Of a stretch of 64,000 nt of DNA, positions 7,566-17,412 are shown piece after piece. Under the pieces are notes generated by a model. It had not been told where the DNA came from. It worked only from the letters and a program-made list of their open reading frames with translations, and did no database searches. Position 1 is the stretch's first letter. Each line of letters starts with the position of its first letter. Source of the DNA: Hymenobacter cellulosivorans (GTDB lineage: Bacteria > Bacteroidota > Bacteroidia > Cytophagales > Hymenobacteraceae). Both the position numbers and the translations under genes were made by a program. The stretch covers positions 5,336,501-5,400,500 of the forward strand of contig NZ_CP095049.1 of NCBI RefSeq assembly GCF_022919135.1, read 5' to 3'.

Positions 7566-10205
7566 TCAGAAACGGGCCTGCAATTTAGCAAACAAAAACC
7601 GGCCGTTCGAACCCATCTGCACTGCGTCCCAGGCGCCACCGTTTTCCGTGAGCTGCGGATTGAAGAACTTGGGGTACACGTCAAACAGATTGGAGCTGCC
7701 CACCGACAGGCGCAGCTTGTTGGTCAGCGCATACGACAGCGCCAGATCGGTGGTCAGGCGGGCGTAGTAGTCGTTGATCTGGTCGTCGTAGTCATAGAGC
7801 CGCACGCCGCCAAACTGCACAAAGCGTAGCAAGGCTCCGAAGCGGCCGATGTTGTAGTCGAAGGTCAGGTTAACTTTATACGGAGGGGCCGAAGCCTTCA
7901 CAAATGCCTGCTCGCGCGTACCGAAGAATATATCCTCCTTGCCTTGCAGCAGCGGAGTGGTTTTGGCGGCTCCCACTACGAGCAGTCGGTTCAGGTTGGC
8001 GGCCAGCGTGGTGGTGAGGCGGCCGGCGCCTACGCCCGTCGTATTGGCCAGCACCACGTCGATGCCCCAGGTGTCGGTCGACACGGCATTGGCGAAAAAC
8101 TGGGCCTGCCCTACGCCGCGGGGCTGCAAAATCGGGCGCAGTACCACGGTATCTTCCTCCGCGTCGAAGGTGCCGGTAAGCACGATACGGTCTTTGATGC
8201 GGATAAAGTAGCCGTCCACGGTGAAGCTCAGCAGCGAGCCAGCCCGGCCGGTAAAGCCCACACTGGCCGACTGCGAGCGTTCCTGCTTCAGGGCCGGGAT
8301 ACCCAGCGCCCGCGATACCGGGCCGTCGTTGCGGTCGAGCAGAATGTCGATAGCCTGGCCTTTCACCACGTTGGTAAACACCGTGTTGAAGTTTATCTGC
8401 GCCAGCGATGGGGCCCGGAAGCCCGTGCTGGCCGTAGCCCGCAGCGAGAAGGTTTCGCTCACTTTCACGCGCGTGGCCAGCTTGCCGGTAACGGTGCTGC
8501 CGAAATCGGAGTAGTTCTCAAAGCGCACGGCGCCGGCCAGCAACAGCGCCTTGGTAACGTCCAGTTCGGCATCGGCATACACGCCGATGTTGCTGCGGCT
8601 GGCCTTCACCTCGTTGCGGGGCTGGAAGCCGGGAAAGCCCTGCGAGCCAGCCGGCCGGTTTGGCTCCGGCTCCCCGGGCTGCAAAACGAGGTTTCGGTTG
8701 TAGTTTTCATAGGCGCCCACTTCCCCAGCAAAAATCTGGTACCACTCGCGGCGGTACTCGCTGCCCAGTGCCAGGTTCAGGCCCTGCAACACACCCTTAT
8801 AATTGCGGCTCAGGCTCAGGTTCACCACGTTTTGCTGTAGTTGAAACCCGCCGGCATCGAAGCTCGTCGGCGACTTGGCCCCCAGCGTTGCGTTGAGCGT
8901 ATTCTCTACGCCGTATTCAAAGCGGTTGGAGCCGAAGCCGTTGCTCAGGTCCACATCCCAGCCGCCGAAGGTACCGCGTAGCCCGGCCACGCCGTGCCCA
9001 TCGGTGAGGGTACTGGTAATGATGGGGTCAAAGCCGTTGGGGTAAATCTGGATGTTGCTGCGCGGGTTGGGCACGCTCACCGTGATAGTATCGTCGCCCT
9101 GAATGTAGGTGCTATCCGAAAAGGGAAACCGGGTATAGGCGTAGGCCTCGCCCTTGCGCAAGTTCAGGCCCCCAAACACGTAGGCGTACACACGCTCACT
9201 GAGCGGCAGCTTGCTGTTCAGGTAAGCCGAGGTGTTGCTGGCTTTGGGGTCGCCGTATTGCCGGCGCTGGATGCCTTCGGTGTTGGGCACGTTGGCCCGC
9301 TGGGTGTGCTGGCGCTGGTTGTAGTCGACAGTGGCATTCACGAAGCCGCCTTCCCCAATGGGCACGCCGTAGTTGAGGTTGGCATTGAAGTTCCCGCCGT
9401 CGAATTTCTGGTCGTCGAAGCGGTAGCGGGCATCGTACGCGCCGTAGTTCAGGTTGGCCGTCAGCTCCTTGGTGCTGGTTTTGAGTACGATGTTAATGAC
9501 GCCGGCAATGGCATCGGAGCCGTACTGGGCCGAGGCCCCGTCGCGCAGAATCTCAATTCGCTCAATGGAGGCGGCTGGAATCGTGTTCAGGTCGGTGCCG
9601 GTATTGCCGCGGCCGCGCGAGCCAAACAGGTTTACCAGCGCCGACTGGTGCCAACGCTTGCCATTTACCAGCACCAGGGTTTGGTCGGGACCCAGGCCGC
9701 GCAGGGAGGCGGGGTCTACGTGGTCGGCCCCGTCGGCCCCGGTCTGACGGTTAGAGTTAAACGAAGGCGCCACAAACTGCAACAGCTGGTTCACGTCGAG
9801 CTGGCCGGTTTTGGCCGTCACCTCCCGCACGTCGATGATGTCGACCGGCGAAGGAGTATCCGTTACCGAGCGGTTCTGGCTGCGCGAGCCGACCACCTGC
9901 ACGGCGTTGAGGCTGGTGGTAGCCACGGCCAGGCGCACACTCGTGGCTCCTTGGCCCGGCGTTACTTCCTGCGTCGTGTAGCCGATAGAGGAAATGGCCA
10001 GCCGGGGCTGGGCCGTGCGGGCGCGTAGCGAAAACCGGCCATCGTTGCCGGTGGCGGTGCCGTTGTTGGTTCCCTTTTCCACCACAGTAGCCCCAATAAT
10101 CGGGCGGCCGTTTTCGTCCAGAACTTGGCCGGTTAGCTCCTGATTTTGGGCCCAGGCGGCCATACTCGCCAGCCAGAGCAGGCACATAAAGACAAGTTGT
10201 TTCAT
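7566..10205 (-). CDS. TonB-dependent outer-membrane receptor
   Basis: An 879-residue receptor from the ATG at 10205 (MKQLVFMCLLWLASMAAWAQ, a good signal peptide; an earlier ATG at 10265 would bury it). Residues about 22-105 form a carboxypeptidase-regulatory-like beta-sandwich (LTGQVLDENGRPIIGATV). Residues about 120-250 form the TonB plug, with DGASAQYGSDAIAGVINI. The rest is the beta-barrel, ending in the expected aromatic (KLQARF). It imports an unknown ligand across the outer membrane with TonB-ExbBD energy. The plug/barrel style without SusC motifs suggests a siderophore-, vitamin- or metal-type substrate. No partner SusD gene is adjacent. Confidence 0.93.
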   Translation of the reverse strand: MKQLVFMCLLWLASMAAWAQNQELTGQVLDENGRPIIGATVVEKGTNNGTATGNDGRFSLRARTAQPRLAISSIGYTTQEVTPGQGATSVRLAVATTSLNAVQVVGSRSQNRSVTDTPSPVDIIDVREVTAKTGQLDVNQLLQFVAPSFNSNRQTGADGADHVDPASLRGLGPDQTLVLVNGKRWHQSALVNLFGSRGRGNTGTDLNTIPAASIERIEILRDGASAQYGSDAIAGVINIVLKTSTKELTANLNYGAYDARYRFDDQKFDGGNFNANLNYGVPIGEGGFVNATVDYNQRQHTQRANVPNTEGIQRRQYGDPKASNTSAYLNSKLPLSERVYAYVFGGLNLRKGEAYAYTRFPFSDSTYIQGDDTITVSVPNPRSNIQIYPNGFDPIITSTLTDGHGVAGLRGTFGGWDVDLSNGFGSNRFEYGVENTLNATLGAKSPTSFDAGGFQLQQNVVNLSLSRNYKGVLQGLNLALGSEYRREWYQIFAGEVGAYENYNRNLVLQPGEPEPNRPAGSQGFPGFQPRNEVKASRSNIGVYADAELDVTKALLLAGAVRFENYSDFGSTVTGKLATRVKVSETFSLRATASTGFRAPSLAQINFNTVFTNVVKGQAIDILLDRNDGPVSRALGIPALKQERSQSASVGFTGRAGSLLSFTVDGYFIRIKDRIVLTGTFDAEEDTVVLRPILQPRGVGQAQFFANAVSTDTWGIDVVLANTTGVGAGRLTTTLAANLNRLLVVGAAKTTPLLQGKEDIFFGTREQAFVKASAPPYKVNLTFDYNIGRFGALLRFVQFGGVRLYDYDDQINDYYARLTTDLALSYALTNKLRLSVGSSNLFDVYPKFFNPQLTENGGAWDAVQMGSNGRFLFAKLQARF

Positions 10206-10838
10206 AGCAGAGTAGATGGTGAGGTGAGTTAAGCAGGATGAGAAATGGCTATGCCCGCAGAACATAGATTAATTGCAATAAAGTAATTTAAACCAGAAGC
10301 GGCGGTTGATTCTCGTCTTTGGATAAGCCCTAAGTACCGCTGATGCAGGACGACAAAGACCTGTTTGAGTTCCGAAAGCACTGCACTGCCACCGTTTCAT
10401 TCCCTGTCTTATACCAGCAGCAGCTCGCCATCTGTTTTGCGCCACGGTTCCGAGCAGGCTGCCATCCTAATACCAGCCTGGAAAGCGAGGCTGCCAAAAC
10501 GAAGCACCGCCGACCGCTGTACTTTACTGCTGCTCCATGGCTGGTGACGTCACTTTTTCGCCGCTCAGCTGCTTTCTCCGCTACACATGGCACGCTGACT
10601 ATAATTATCTTTGATTCAAGCAATTACACAACAAATACTCTTCCCCAGAAAGCATAAAGTGGCAGCAGAGGTAGAATGAATGATGTTATATATATGATAT
10701 TCACAATCAATTATAACTGGCTCCGCCGTCCCGATTCGAGCTGTTCTGTCCTTGGAGGATGGTCGTTTACTCAACAGCTTTACCTGGATCCAATTTTTGG
10801 GCACTTCATCCTTCACCTAATTTCTTATATACCCTCCT
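10206..10838. other. Intergenic region between divergent genes
   Basis: A 633-base stretch between the divergent TonB receptor and the secreted protein at 10839. Short reading frames here have no start signal, domain or composition typical of genes. A TATCTTTG sequence at 10606-10613 matches the Bacteroidota -7 box (TAnnTTTG) on the plus strand, but I see no TTTG at the right distance upstream. It presumably carries both promoters. Confidence 0.4.
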
Positions 10839-11543
10839 ATGTTGCGTAAGCTAGCTTCTATTCTTTTTGTCAGCACGGTGGCCATGCAATCTGCTGCTGC
10901 CCAGACAACCCCTACCCTAAACGGCAACAGCCTTACTGGGAATCAGACTACCTCTCCGTTTTATATTACGGCGGCTCCAGCAAACGGGGAAGGTCCTTAT
11001 GTGGAGATGGTTAACAACTCCTCGGCTAACCCGGAACGGGCTGGCAGCATCGGCTACATTGCCGGTTTTAACGCGGCGAATCCCGCTGGCATTTCGCACA
11101 CGTTTTATTCGCGTACTGCCGGGGGCAGTTGGGTTTCACACATGCGGGTTTTGCAGAACGGCCAAATCCAGATTGGCCAGCGGCAGCCGGCTGCTCCGCA
11201 CAATGATTACCGCTTGGCAGTCGATGGCAAGCTCGTGGCCCAGTCGCTCTACATCACAAACCCCAGCACCTGGGCCGACTATGTATTTGCGCCAACTTAC
11301 CGGCGTATGCCTCTGGCGGACTTGGAAGCCTACCTACTACAAAATAAGCACTTGCCAGCTATTCCGGCAGCCGCCGAGGTAGAACGCAAAGGATACAATG
11401 TAAGCGAAATGGACGCAAAGCTGCTGCAGTCCGTGGAGGAGCTGACCCTGTACGTCATTGAGCTCAATAAGCAGAACCAGCAGCTCCAAGCCCGCACGGC
11501 CGAGCTGGAAAAGGCCTTATCAGCATCCAAGGTGGGCCGCTAA
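10839..11543 (+). CDS. Secreted protein with tail-fibre-like C-terminal coiled coil
   Basis: A 234-residue protein with a signal peptide (cut near AAAQTT). The middle region has a beta-helical/fibre character, with HTFYSRTAGGSWVSHMRV and NGQIQIGQ-type repeats. The C-terminus, from about residue 145 (YVFAPTYRRMPLADLEAYL, NKHLPAIP), matches the layout of Bacteroidota proteins related to the S74 tail-fibre chaperone domain: a beta part followed by a coiled coil of about 50 residues (MDAKLLQSVEELTLYVIELN). It probably trimerises at the cell surface. It lies 126 bases upstream of a T9SS cargo and may be co-expressed with it. Confidence 0.7.
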   Translation: MLRKLASILFVSTVAMQSAAAQTTPTLNGNSLTGNQTTSPFYITAAPANGEGPYVEMVNNSSANPERAGSIGYIAGFNAANPAGISHTFYSRTAGGSWVSHMRVLQNGQIQIGQRQPAAPHNDYRLAVDGKLVAQSLYITNPSTWADYVFAPTYRRMPLADLEAYLLQNKHLPAIPAAAEVERKGYNVSEMDAKLLQSVEELTLYVIELNKQNQQLQARTAELEKALSASKVGR

Positions 11544-11668
11544 CAGTGCCTCGCTGCCCGCCATTGGCGGCCGGTTCAGCGTCGTTAGCTATTTGACAGG
11601 AAGCAGGACCTGGCTTTTTCAGCCCAGGGTGTCGCTCCTATATCATTCCTTTAAAAGCCCATCTTAGC

Positions 11669-14122
11669 ATGAAGAAGTTACAGCTACTACTGTTGCTCTG
11701 CTGCTTGTTAGCCGGCAGGAGTCCAAGCGTTTTTGCACAGAGCCAATGCCCCTCAGTTCCCTATAGGGATATGATTTACCAGTTTGCCAACTGGAATTGG
11801 GAAATACCCCGGTCTGATCCTAACTATTGCAAGACATGGGCAATTCGACGACCAAACGATGGCAGAAGTGATGCGGTGGTTATTGAGTCGCCGTGGGTAG
11901 GCCCACGAAACGGCATCTTAGCCCTGATTGCTCGAAACCAAGATTACACCAAAGCCAAAGGCTGGGAGCTATTGCGGATGGACTTTGGGGGTGTTACGGC
12001 CAACCCAATGCCTTACTTTATTCTCTATAACAAGTACACCGGCACGCTCCGAACTTTTTTTTACCTGAACAACCAGGGCGGCACTTATACTACCGGGGCC
12101 ACCGTGACCATGGGGCACAGCAGTGCCAATGGTTCTAGAAATCCGGGTGTATTGGCCATGTCCAGGGAGACACTGCTTACGCCCGAAGCGTATACTGCCG
12201 CTACGGACGCCAATGATGAAATTGTGACGTATGTGACAAAGATGACGGACCAGGAAGGGTGGATTGTTGCCGACTTTACTATCGGTTTTGATCCTAACAT
12301 TGGTTCGTCTGCTTACTACGGTACGGCCTTGCAGTTCAAAGTGCAGGGCGTGGTAACTAACAACATAAACCTGAAGGGAGAATTTAATTTTAAAACTTCG
12401 CAGGACGACGGAATAAGTTTTGCCGGCAAGGATTCTCAGACCCAAAAAACCGGTAGCGGTCCTACAGCATCAGAGCGGAAGTTCTTGGCCAACAGCAAGA
12501 AGGTTTTTGGTGTCGTCGATGACATCACCAAGTTTGTTGACAAGTTTGCGGCCAAGGCCACCAAGACGGCAAAAAACACGGCGGCCGTCAGTCCGAGCGC
12601 CAGTGATGCGGCGTCTAAAATTGCGGCAATAGCAACTGCGGACAAAACGAGCCCCAGCGTATTTAAGAAAGTACTGAACGTGCTCGGCGCCACGGGTACA
12701 GCACTTGGTATTATTGGTAACGTAGTGGGGTTGCTATGGCCGGAGGAAAAAGCCCCGGCCGTTGCCCCGCCCTTTACGCCCACTGTTTCTAATGGCTCCA
12801 TCATTCTGACCGGCTCTATCACGACGACTTACCCGCTGTACAGTATAACGGTCCAGACGCCGGGTGCCCAGCACTTCAATGATGGAAAAAGCCAGACTTA
12901 CTATAATTGTGCCCTTGGCCTTTTCAGTATTAAGAACACCCCGCGGGTAAATAGCGCTACTTGGCGCTACACCTACGACACGGCTCCATACGAAGATTAC
13001 TACGTTGAGCTATTCTATGACCGCACGTCATTGCAAGTGGCGAACAATCTAGTGGCCACGTACAATGAAGCGGCCGGGCTTAAGCTGGTTTCTGCCCAAG
13101 CAGCAATTGTGGTTGAGCAGAAACGAGAGGACGTATACGCAGACCCCTACATGCGTCAGCAGATTGCGTCGGGCGAAATCGTAATCGACGTTGATAATGA
13201 CACGACGGTGATGTATCAAACGCCTTTTATCGACCTGGGAAATTTCCGCAACCAGGCTATAACTGTGGCTTCTAACTATGCTTTATCCGAGCTGTCTTAT
13301 AAGCCAAACTACTACACTTCTCCTTACAAGGTAAGTGTACGGATTAAAGCCATCCTACAAAGAAAGAATGCAACATTGGATGAAGCTCCCATCTATTATG
13401 TGCAAGACTATGCCATTACTGATCAAGGCCCCAGTGCCGGAGTTTACAATCCCAGAGTAAATAACACGCCATTCTGGACTGGTAACCCCATCGAGCCTGC
13501 CTTTAGCAATCTATTGTCAGGATTGGCTCAAAATGCTCCGGGGCAGTTCTTGTCAGACTACACGCTCCCAGCGGGTACTTACAGTTCGCCTTTAGTCGTC
13601 TCAGCGGCGAAGGATATTCTTTTTCCCGGCACAAACCCCGCGGGCAGTTCCGCCACGTTCGACCACCCCGGCAATGGCACGTCATACTTGCTATCCAACA
13701 CCGGTATAAGCCTGGGAGAAGGATTCTCCGTGCGGGCTGGCACCAACTTCGTTGCTACGACTCCGCTGCAAGGGTGGAAGCAAGGAGGGCAAGCGCTGGT
13801 AGAAAGCAACGGGCCGAATCAATGCCCTTACAACCCGGACGCTTACCGAATCCTGGCTGCCGCCCCGCTACAGCAAGCATTAACTGGACTGGCTATCTAT
13901 CCTAACCCGACCCAGGGTGAGTTCTCCATCACTGCCAAGAGTTATGTAGGCGGCACGCTGACTATCTATGATGGCTTAGGCAAGCAAGTAGAAAAGATTG
14001 ACCTTTCCTTCCTGGGTGAGCATACCTACCGGGTGAATTTAACCGGCCACGCTCCCGGGCTGTATATTGTGAGAATGCGTACCGGACAAACTACGGTTAG
14101 CCAAAAGCTGCTGCTGCAGTAA
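11669..14122 (+). CDS. Large secreted protein with type IX secretion C-terminal sorting domain
   Basis: An 817-residue protein. The signal peptide (residues 1-24, ending FAQ) is followed by a long beta-rich region to about 235. An Ala/Lys-rich helical segment (about 270-330) leads into a strongly hydrophobic stretch at residues 338-357 (VLGATGTALGIIGNVVGLLW). More beta-rich domains follow. The last 75 residues are a type A T9SS sorting domain (LAIYPNPTQGEF, then LYIVRMRTG and KLLLQ). The sorting domain means the protein is exported through T9SS and anchored or released at the surface. The internal hydrophobic segment is unusual for such cargo and recalls membrane-inserting proteins. Function unknown. 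Confidence 0.85.
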   Translation: MKKLQLLLLLCCLLAGRSPSVFAQSQCPSVPYRDMIYQFANWNWEIPRSDPNYCKTWAIRRPNDGRSDAVVIESPWVGPRNGILALIARNQDYTKAKGWELLRMDFGGVTANPMPYFILYNKYTGTLRTFFYLNNQGGTYTTGATVTMGHSSANGSRNPGVLAMSRETLLTPEAYTAATDANDEIVTYVTKMTDQEGWIVADFTIGFDPNIGSSAYYGTALQFKVQGVVTNNINLKGEFNFKTSQDDGISFAGKDSQTQKTGSGPTASERKFLANSKKVFGVVDDITKFVDKFAAKATKTAKNTAAVSPSASDAASKIAAIATADKTSPSVFKKVLNVLGATGTALGIIGNVVGLLWPEEKAPAVAPPFTPTVSNGSIILTGSITTTYPLYSITVQTPGAQHFNDGKSQTYYNCALGLFSIKNTPRVNSATWRYTYDTAPYEDYYVELFYDRTSLQVANNLVATYNEAAGLKLVSAQAAIVVEQKREDVYADPYMRQQIASGEIVIDVDNDTTVMYQTPFIDLGNFRNQAITVASNYALSELSYKPNYYTSPYKVSVRIKAILQRKNATLDEAPIYYVQDYAITDQGPSAGVYNPRVNNTPFWTGNPIEPAFSNLLSGLAQNAPGQFLSDYTLPAGTYSSPLVVSAAKDILFPGTNPAGSSATFDHPGNGTSYLLSNTGISLGEGFSVRAGTNFVATTPLQGWKQGGQALVESNGPNQCPYNPDAYRILAAAPLQQALTGLAIYPNPTQGEFSITAKSYVGGTLTIYDGLGKQVEKIDLSFLGEHTYRVNLTGHAPGLYIVRMRTGQTTVSQKLLLQ

Positions 14123-14159
14123 CCCCCGACAGGTTCCTAACAGCTTTTTTATTCCGATC

Positions 14160-14194
14160 TAAAGGAGCCAAACCTACAAGGTTTGGCTCCTTTA
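14160..14194 (+). terminator. Terminator after the T9SS cargo gene
   Basis: A perfect 15-bp stem (14160-14174 and 14180-14194), TAAAGGAGCCAAACC paired with GGTTTGGCTCCTTTA, 38 bases after the stop codon. Confidence 0.75.
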
Positions 14195-14215
14195 GTCTCC
14201 TTGTTTGTTAGCCTA

Positions 14216-14285
14216 GCCATTAGCCCAAGGATACAAAAAAACCAGCCCGCACAGGCTGGTTTTTTTGTATCCTTGGGCTAATGGC
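14216..14285. terminator. 32-bp perfect stem-loop, bidirectional terminator
   Basis: Arms 14216-14247 and 14254-14285 are exactly complementary over 32 bases, with loop CGCACA. The arms contain seven A's and seven T's next to a GC core, typical of a bidirectional terminator. It separates the T9SS cargo gene from the convergent dihydrolipoamide acetyltransferase gene. Confidence 0.85.
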
Positions 14286-14290
14286 CTTTA

Positions 14291-16021
14291 TCAGATCAGC
14301 ATCTTCATCGGGTCTTCCAGCAGGGCTTTCAGCGTTTGCAGGAAGGCCGCGCCGGTAGCGCCGTCTACCACGCGGTGGTCGCACGAAAGCGTTACCTTCA
14401 TGATGTTGCCGATGGCCAGGGCGCCGTCTTTTACCACGGCCGTCTGCTTGATGCCACCCACAGCCAGGATGCAGGCATCCGGGGGGTTGATAATGGCGGT
14501 GAACTCGTCGATGCCGAACATGCCCAGGTTGGAGATGGTAAAGGTGCTGCCCTCCCACTCGGCGGGCTGCAGCTTCTTGCTCTTGGCTTTGCCGGCCAGC
14601 TCTTTCACTTCGGTAGCAATAGCGGCCAGGCCTTTGCCGTCGGCGTTGCGCACGACGGGCACCAGCAAACCTTCGTCCACGGCTACGGCCACGCCGATGT
14701 TAACCACCTTGTTCTGGCGGATTTTGTCGCCGAGCCAAGAGGAGTTGACGGCCGGGTGCTGCTTCAGGGCTACAGCGGCAGCCTTGATAACCAAGTCGTT
14801 GAAGCTGAGCTTCACTGGCGACAGGGTGTTGAGCTGGGTACGCACTTCCATGGCTCGGTCCATCAGGATTTCCATCGTCAGATAGAAATGCGGGGCCGTG
14901 AAGAGGCTTTCCGAGAGGCGACGGGCAATAACCTTGCGCATCTGCGACACGGGCGTGTCGGTGTAGGTACCTTCGGCGGGCTGAGCGGCCGGGGCGGCAG
15001 CCGGAGCCGGAGCCGCGGCCTGAGGTGCGGCAGCGGGGGTTGGAGCGGCTTGGGGAGCGGCAGCCGGGGCAGCAGCAGGCTGCGTAGCGGCAGTGGCGCT
15101 GGGCTGGGCGCTTTCCAGGTCGCGCGATACGATACGGCCGTTTTCGCCCGAGCCTTTGATGGTGTTCAGGTCAATGCCTTTCTCGCGGGCAATGCTTTTG
15201 GCCAGCGGGGAGGCAAACAAGCGGCCACTAGCTGTGGTAGCAGCCTGGGGAGCTGCCGCGGCAGCCGGAGCGGTGGCCGAGGCGGGAGCAGCATCCTGGG
15301 GGGCAGTTTCGGCCGGCGTAGCTGCACCACCCGACTGACCACCGAGCAGGGCCTGAATGTCGGCGCCTTCTTCCCCGATGATGGCCAGAATGCCATCCAC
15401 GGCTACGGCTTCGCCTTCTTTGGGGCCAATATAGAGCAGGGTACCATCGTCATAGTTTTCCAGCTCCATCGTGGCCTTGTCGGTTTCTACTTCGGCCAGC
15501 ACGTCGCCGGACTTCACTTTGTCACCTACTTTTTTCTGCCAGGAGGCAATAGTGCCTTCCGTCATCGTGTCGCTCATCTTGGGCATCCGGATGACAGTAG
15601 CTTTTTTGCCATTGCCGGCGGGAGCAGCGGCCGGGGCAGCAGCTACTGGAGCCGGAGCCGGAGCAGCGGCGGGTGCTGCCGGAGCCTCTGCAACCGGAGC
15701 AGGAGCTGTTGCGGGTGCTTCTGCCGCCGCGGGAGCCGGAGCGCCACCCTGAATCTGGCTTAGCAGCGCGGAAATATCCTCACCCTCTTTGCCTACAATG
15801 GCCAACACGCCATCCACGGGTACCGATTCGGTTTCTTTGGGGCCGATATAGAGCAGGGTACCGTCTTCGTAGTTCTCCAGCTCCATCGTGGCCTTGTCGG
15901 TTTCTACTTCGGCCAGGATATCCCCGGATTTGACTTTATCACCCACCTTTTTGAGCCACGCCGCAATGACCCCTTCGGTCATAGTGTCGCTCATTTTGGG
16001 CATTTTTATGATTTCGGCCAT
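14291..16021 (-). CDS. pdhC: Pyruvate dehydrogenase complex E2, dihydrolipoamide acetyltransferase
   Basis: A 576-residue E2 core protein that accepts the acetyl group from E1 on lipoyl-lysine and passes it to CoA. It has two N-terminal lipoyl domains (each with DKATMELENY; about residues 1-78 and 138-215). Ala/Pro-rich linkers follow, then a peripheral-subunit-binding domain near 270-310 (FASPLAKSIAREKGIDL). The C-terminal catalytic domain of about 230 residues carries the active-site motif DHRVVDG. The flexible linkers give very strong GC bias, producing a long antisense open frame that is not a gene. E1 and E3 are not in the window. Confidence 0.95.
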   Translation of the reverse strand: MAEIIKMPKMSDTMTEGVIAAWLKKVGDKVKSGDILAEVETDKATMELENYEDGTLLYIGPKETESVPVDGVLAIVGKEGEDISALLSQIQGGAPAPAAAEAPATAPAPVAEAPAAPAAAPAPAPVAAAPAAAPAGNGKKATVIRMPKMSDTMTEGTIASWQKKVGDKVKSGDVLAEVETDKATMELENYDDGTLLYIGPKEGEAVAVDGILAIIGEEGADIQALLGGQSGGAATPAETAPQDAAPASATAPAAAAAPQAATTASGRLFASPLAKSIAREKGIDLNTIKGSGENGRIVSRDLESAQPSATAATQPAAAPAAAPQAAPTPAAAPQAAAPAPAAAPAAQPAEGTYTDTPVSQMRKVIARRLSESLFTAPHFYLTMEILMDRAMEVRTQLNTLSPVKLSFNDLVIKAAAVALKQHPAVNSSWLGDKIRQNKVVNIGVAVAVDEGLLVPVVRNADGKGLAAIATEVKELAGKAKSKKLQPAEWEGSTFTISNLGMFGIDEFTAIINPPDACILAVGGIKQTAVVKDGALAIGNIMKVTLSCDHRVVDGATGAAFLQTLKALLEDPMKMLI

Positions 16022-16264
16022 CTGCGTCTTCGAGTGTGTTGTGTAGGGTCAAAATTAGCCCGAAAATCTTCGGGTGCAAACAATAACGTAGCGTTCGGCT
16101 GGATAGGCGCAACAGCGAATTTTCGCCTTCTCAGCAGCTACGGTAGTATTGGCATATTGCTATTTGCTGGTCAACCGGGCGGCGATCTGCTTTAGAAGCT
16201 TTTAACCCAACGACTTCCGCCAGCTTAGTGAGTCTGCAACCTGGCTTTCCTATGCCATACTACC

Positions 16265-16891
16265 TCAGCTGGGGCAATCCTGCAGATGGGCTACGTCCAG
16301 AAAGCTGTTCACCGAAAACATGCTGCCGGTGTAGTGCACCTTATATAGGCACAGGTTGCGGTGTTCGAAGCTGTCCATGGCGCTGAGCGGGTAGTTGAGC
16401 AGTTGGCAGAGCAGCACCCGCATGGCCCGGCCGTGCATGCATACCAGCACGGTTTCTTCCTCGGGCCGGTTGCGTAGGAGCTCAATAAAGGGCCGCTGCC
16501 GGGCCGCCACTTCGTCCGGACTTTCGCCCCCGAGTAGGCGGGCGTGCGATTCGCCCCGCCGCCACTGCTGCAGCACTCCGTTGTATTCCTCGTCTTCCTC
16601 GGGTGTGATGCGCATTCCCTCACGCACGCCCCAGCTAATCTCGTTCAGGCCGCTGTGTTGTTCGTGGGGCAAACCCAGATCCAGAAAGCCCTGCACCGAC
16701 TGGTGAGTGCGCTTCAGCGTAGAAGTATACACCTTATCGAAGGGCAGGTGCTGGTAGGCCGCAAAAAAGCGGGCCGCCTGCTGGCGTCCGGCCGCGTTCA
16801 GGTCCGAATCGACGCCCGAACCCTGCACGATGCCGGCCACGTTAAAGTCGGTCTGTCCGTGCCGGATGAGGTATATTTTTTTGACGCTCAC
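16265..16891 (-). CDS. Histidine phosphatase (phosphoglycerate mutase-like) family protein
   Basis: A 208-residue protein. The start chosen is the GTG at 16891 (VSVKKIYLIRHGQTD), because an upstream ATG at 16975 would add a non-conserved leader and overlap the divergent thioesterase gene. The catalytic RHG motif (phospho-histidine) is near residue 10. The second histidine is in VCMHGRAMRVLL and an acidic residue is around the conserved E region. It hydrolyses or transfers phosphate on a small substrate or protein that cannot be identified here. Confidence 0.85.
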   Translation of the reverse strand: MSVKKIYLIRHGQTDFNVAGIVQGSGVDSDLNAAGRQQAARFFAAYQHLPFDKVYTSTLKRTHQSVQGFLDLGLPHEQHSGLNEISWGVREGMRITPEEDEEYNGVLQQWRRGESHARLLGGESPDEVAARQRPFIELLRNRPEEETVLVCMHGRAMRVLLCQLLNYPLSAMDSFEHRNLCLYKVHYTGSMFSVNSFLDVAHLQDCPS

Positions 16892-16968
16892 TTTCCCGCT
16901 AGCTTTGTTGTTTGGCCCCGAAAGTACTGCTTTTGGGCCCTGAATCCGTTTAATTCCGCACTTACCGC

Positions 16969-17412
16969 ATGGCACATCCTACCGCCGACCTGGCCCAGCT
17001 CAACGCTTGGTGCCGCAATACGCTGGGCGAACACCTTGGTATTGAAATCACTGAAGTCGGCGACCGGCTGCTGGTCGGCCGCATGCCGGTGGACCGCCGC
17101 ACTCACCAGCCCATGGGGTTGCTGCACGGCGGGGCCTCGGTAGCGTTGGCCGAAACGCTGGGCAGCATCGGCGCGGCCCTGCAGGTAGATGTACGCAAAA
17201 AAGCCTGCGTAGGGCTGGAAATCAACGCGAATCATCTCAAAGGGGTGCACTCGGGCTGGGTGGTAGGCCGGGCCACTGCTTTGCACGTAGGCCGCAGCAC
17301 CCAGGTCTGGGAGATCCGCATTACCCACGAGGAAACCGGCGTGCTGGTCTGCGTGAGCCGCATCACCATGGCCGTCATCGACCTGCCGGCCAGCGCCGAG
17401 CCCAAGGCATGA
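16969..17412 (+). CDS. menI: Hotdog-fold thioesterase, probable 1,4-dihydroxy-2-naphthoyl-CoA hydrolase
   Basis: A 147-residue PaaI-type thioesterase with the signature GLLHGGASVALAETLGS, in which the Glu is the usual catalytic residue. Its stop overlaps the start of menF (ATGA), and menD and menB follow. It therefore most likely releases 1,4-dihydroxy-2-naphthoate from its CoA ester in menaquinone synthesis. The substrate is assigned from context; the family also includes phenylacetyl-CoA hydrolases. Confidence 0.8.
   Translation: MAHPTADLAQLNAWCRNTLGEHLGIEITEVGDRLLVGRMPVDRRTHQPMGLLHGGASVALAETLGSIGAALQVDVRKKACVGLEINANHLKGVHSGWVVGRATALHVGRSTQVWEIRITHEETGVLVCVSRITMAVIDLPASAEPKA

Noticed and set aside
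10343..10657. A 104-codon plus-strand frame in the 10.2-10.8 kb gap
   Set aside because: No domain, signal peptide or coding composition; it ends in a low-complexity tail and no start signal is convincing.
14336..15763. Long open frame on the plus strand opposite the E2 gene
   Set aside because: It is the antisense of the Ala/Pro-rich E2 linkers; the low-complexity Gly/Ser/Arg translation is a GC artefact and the minus-strand protein is clearly real.
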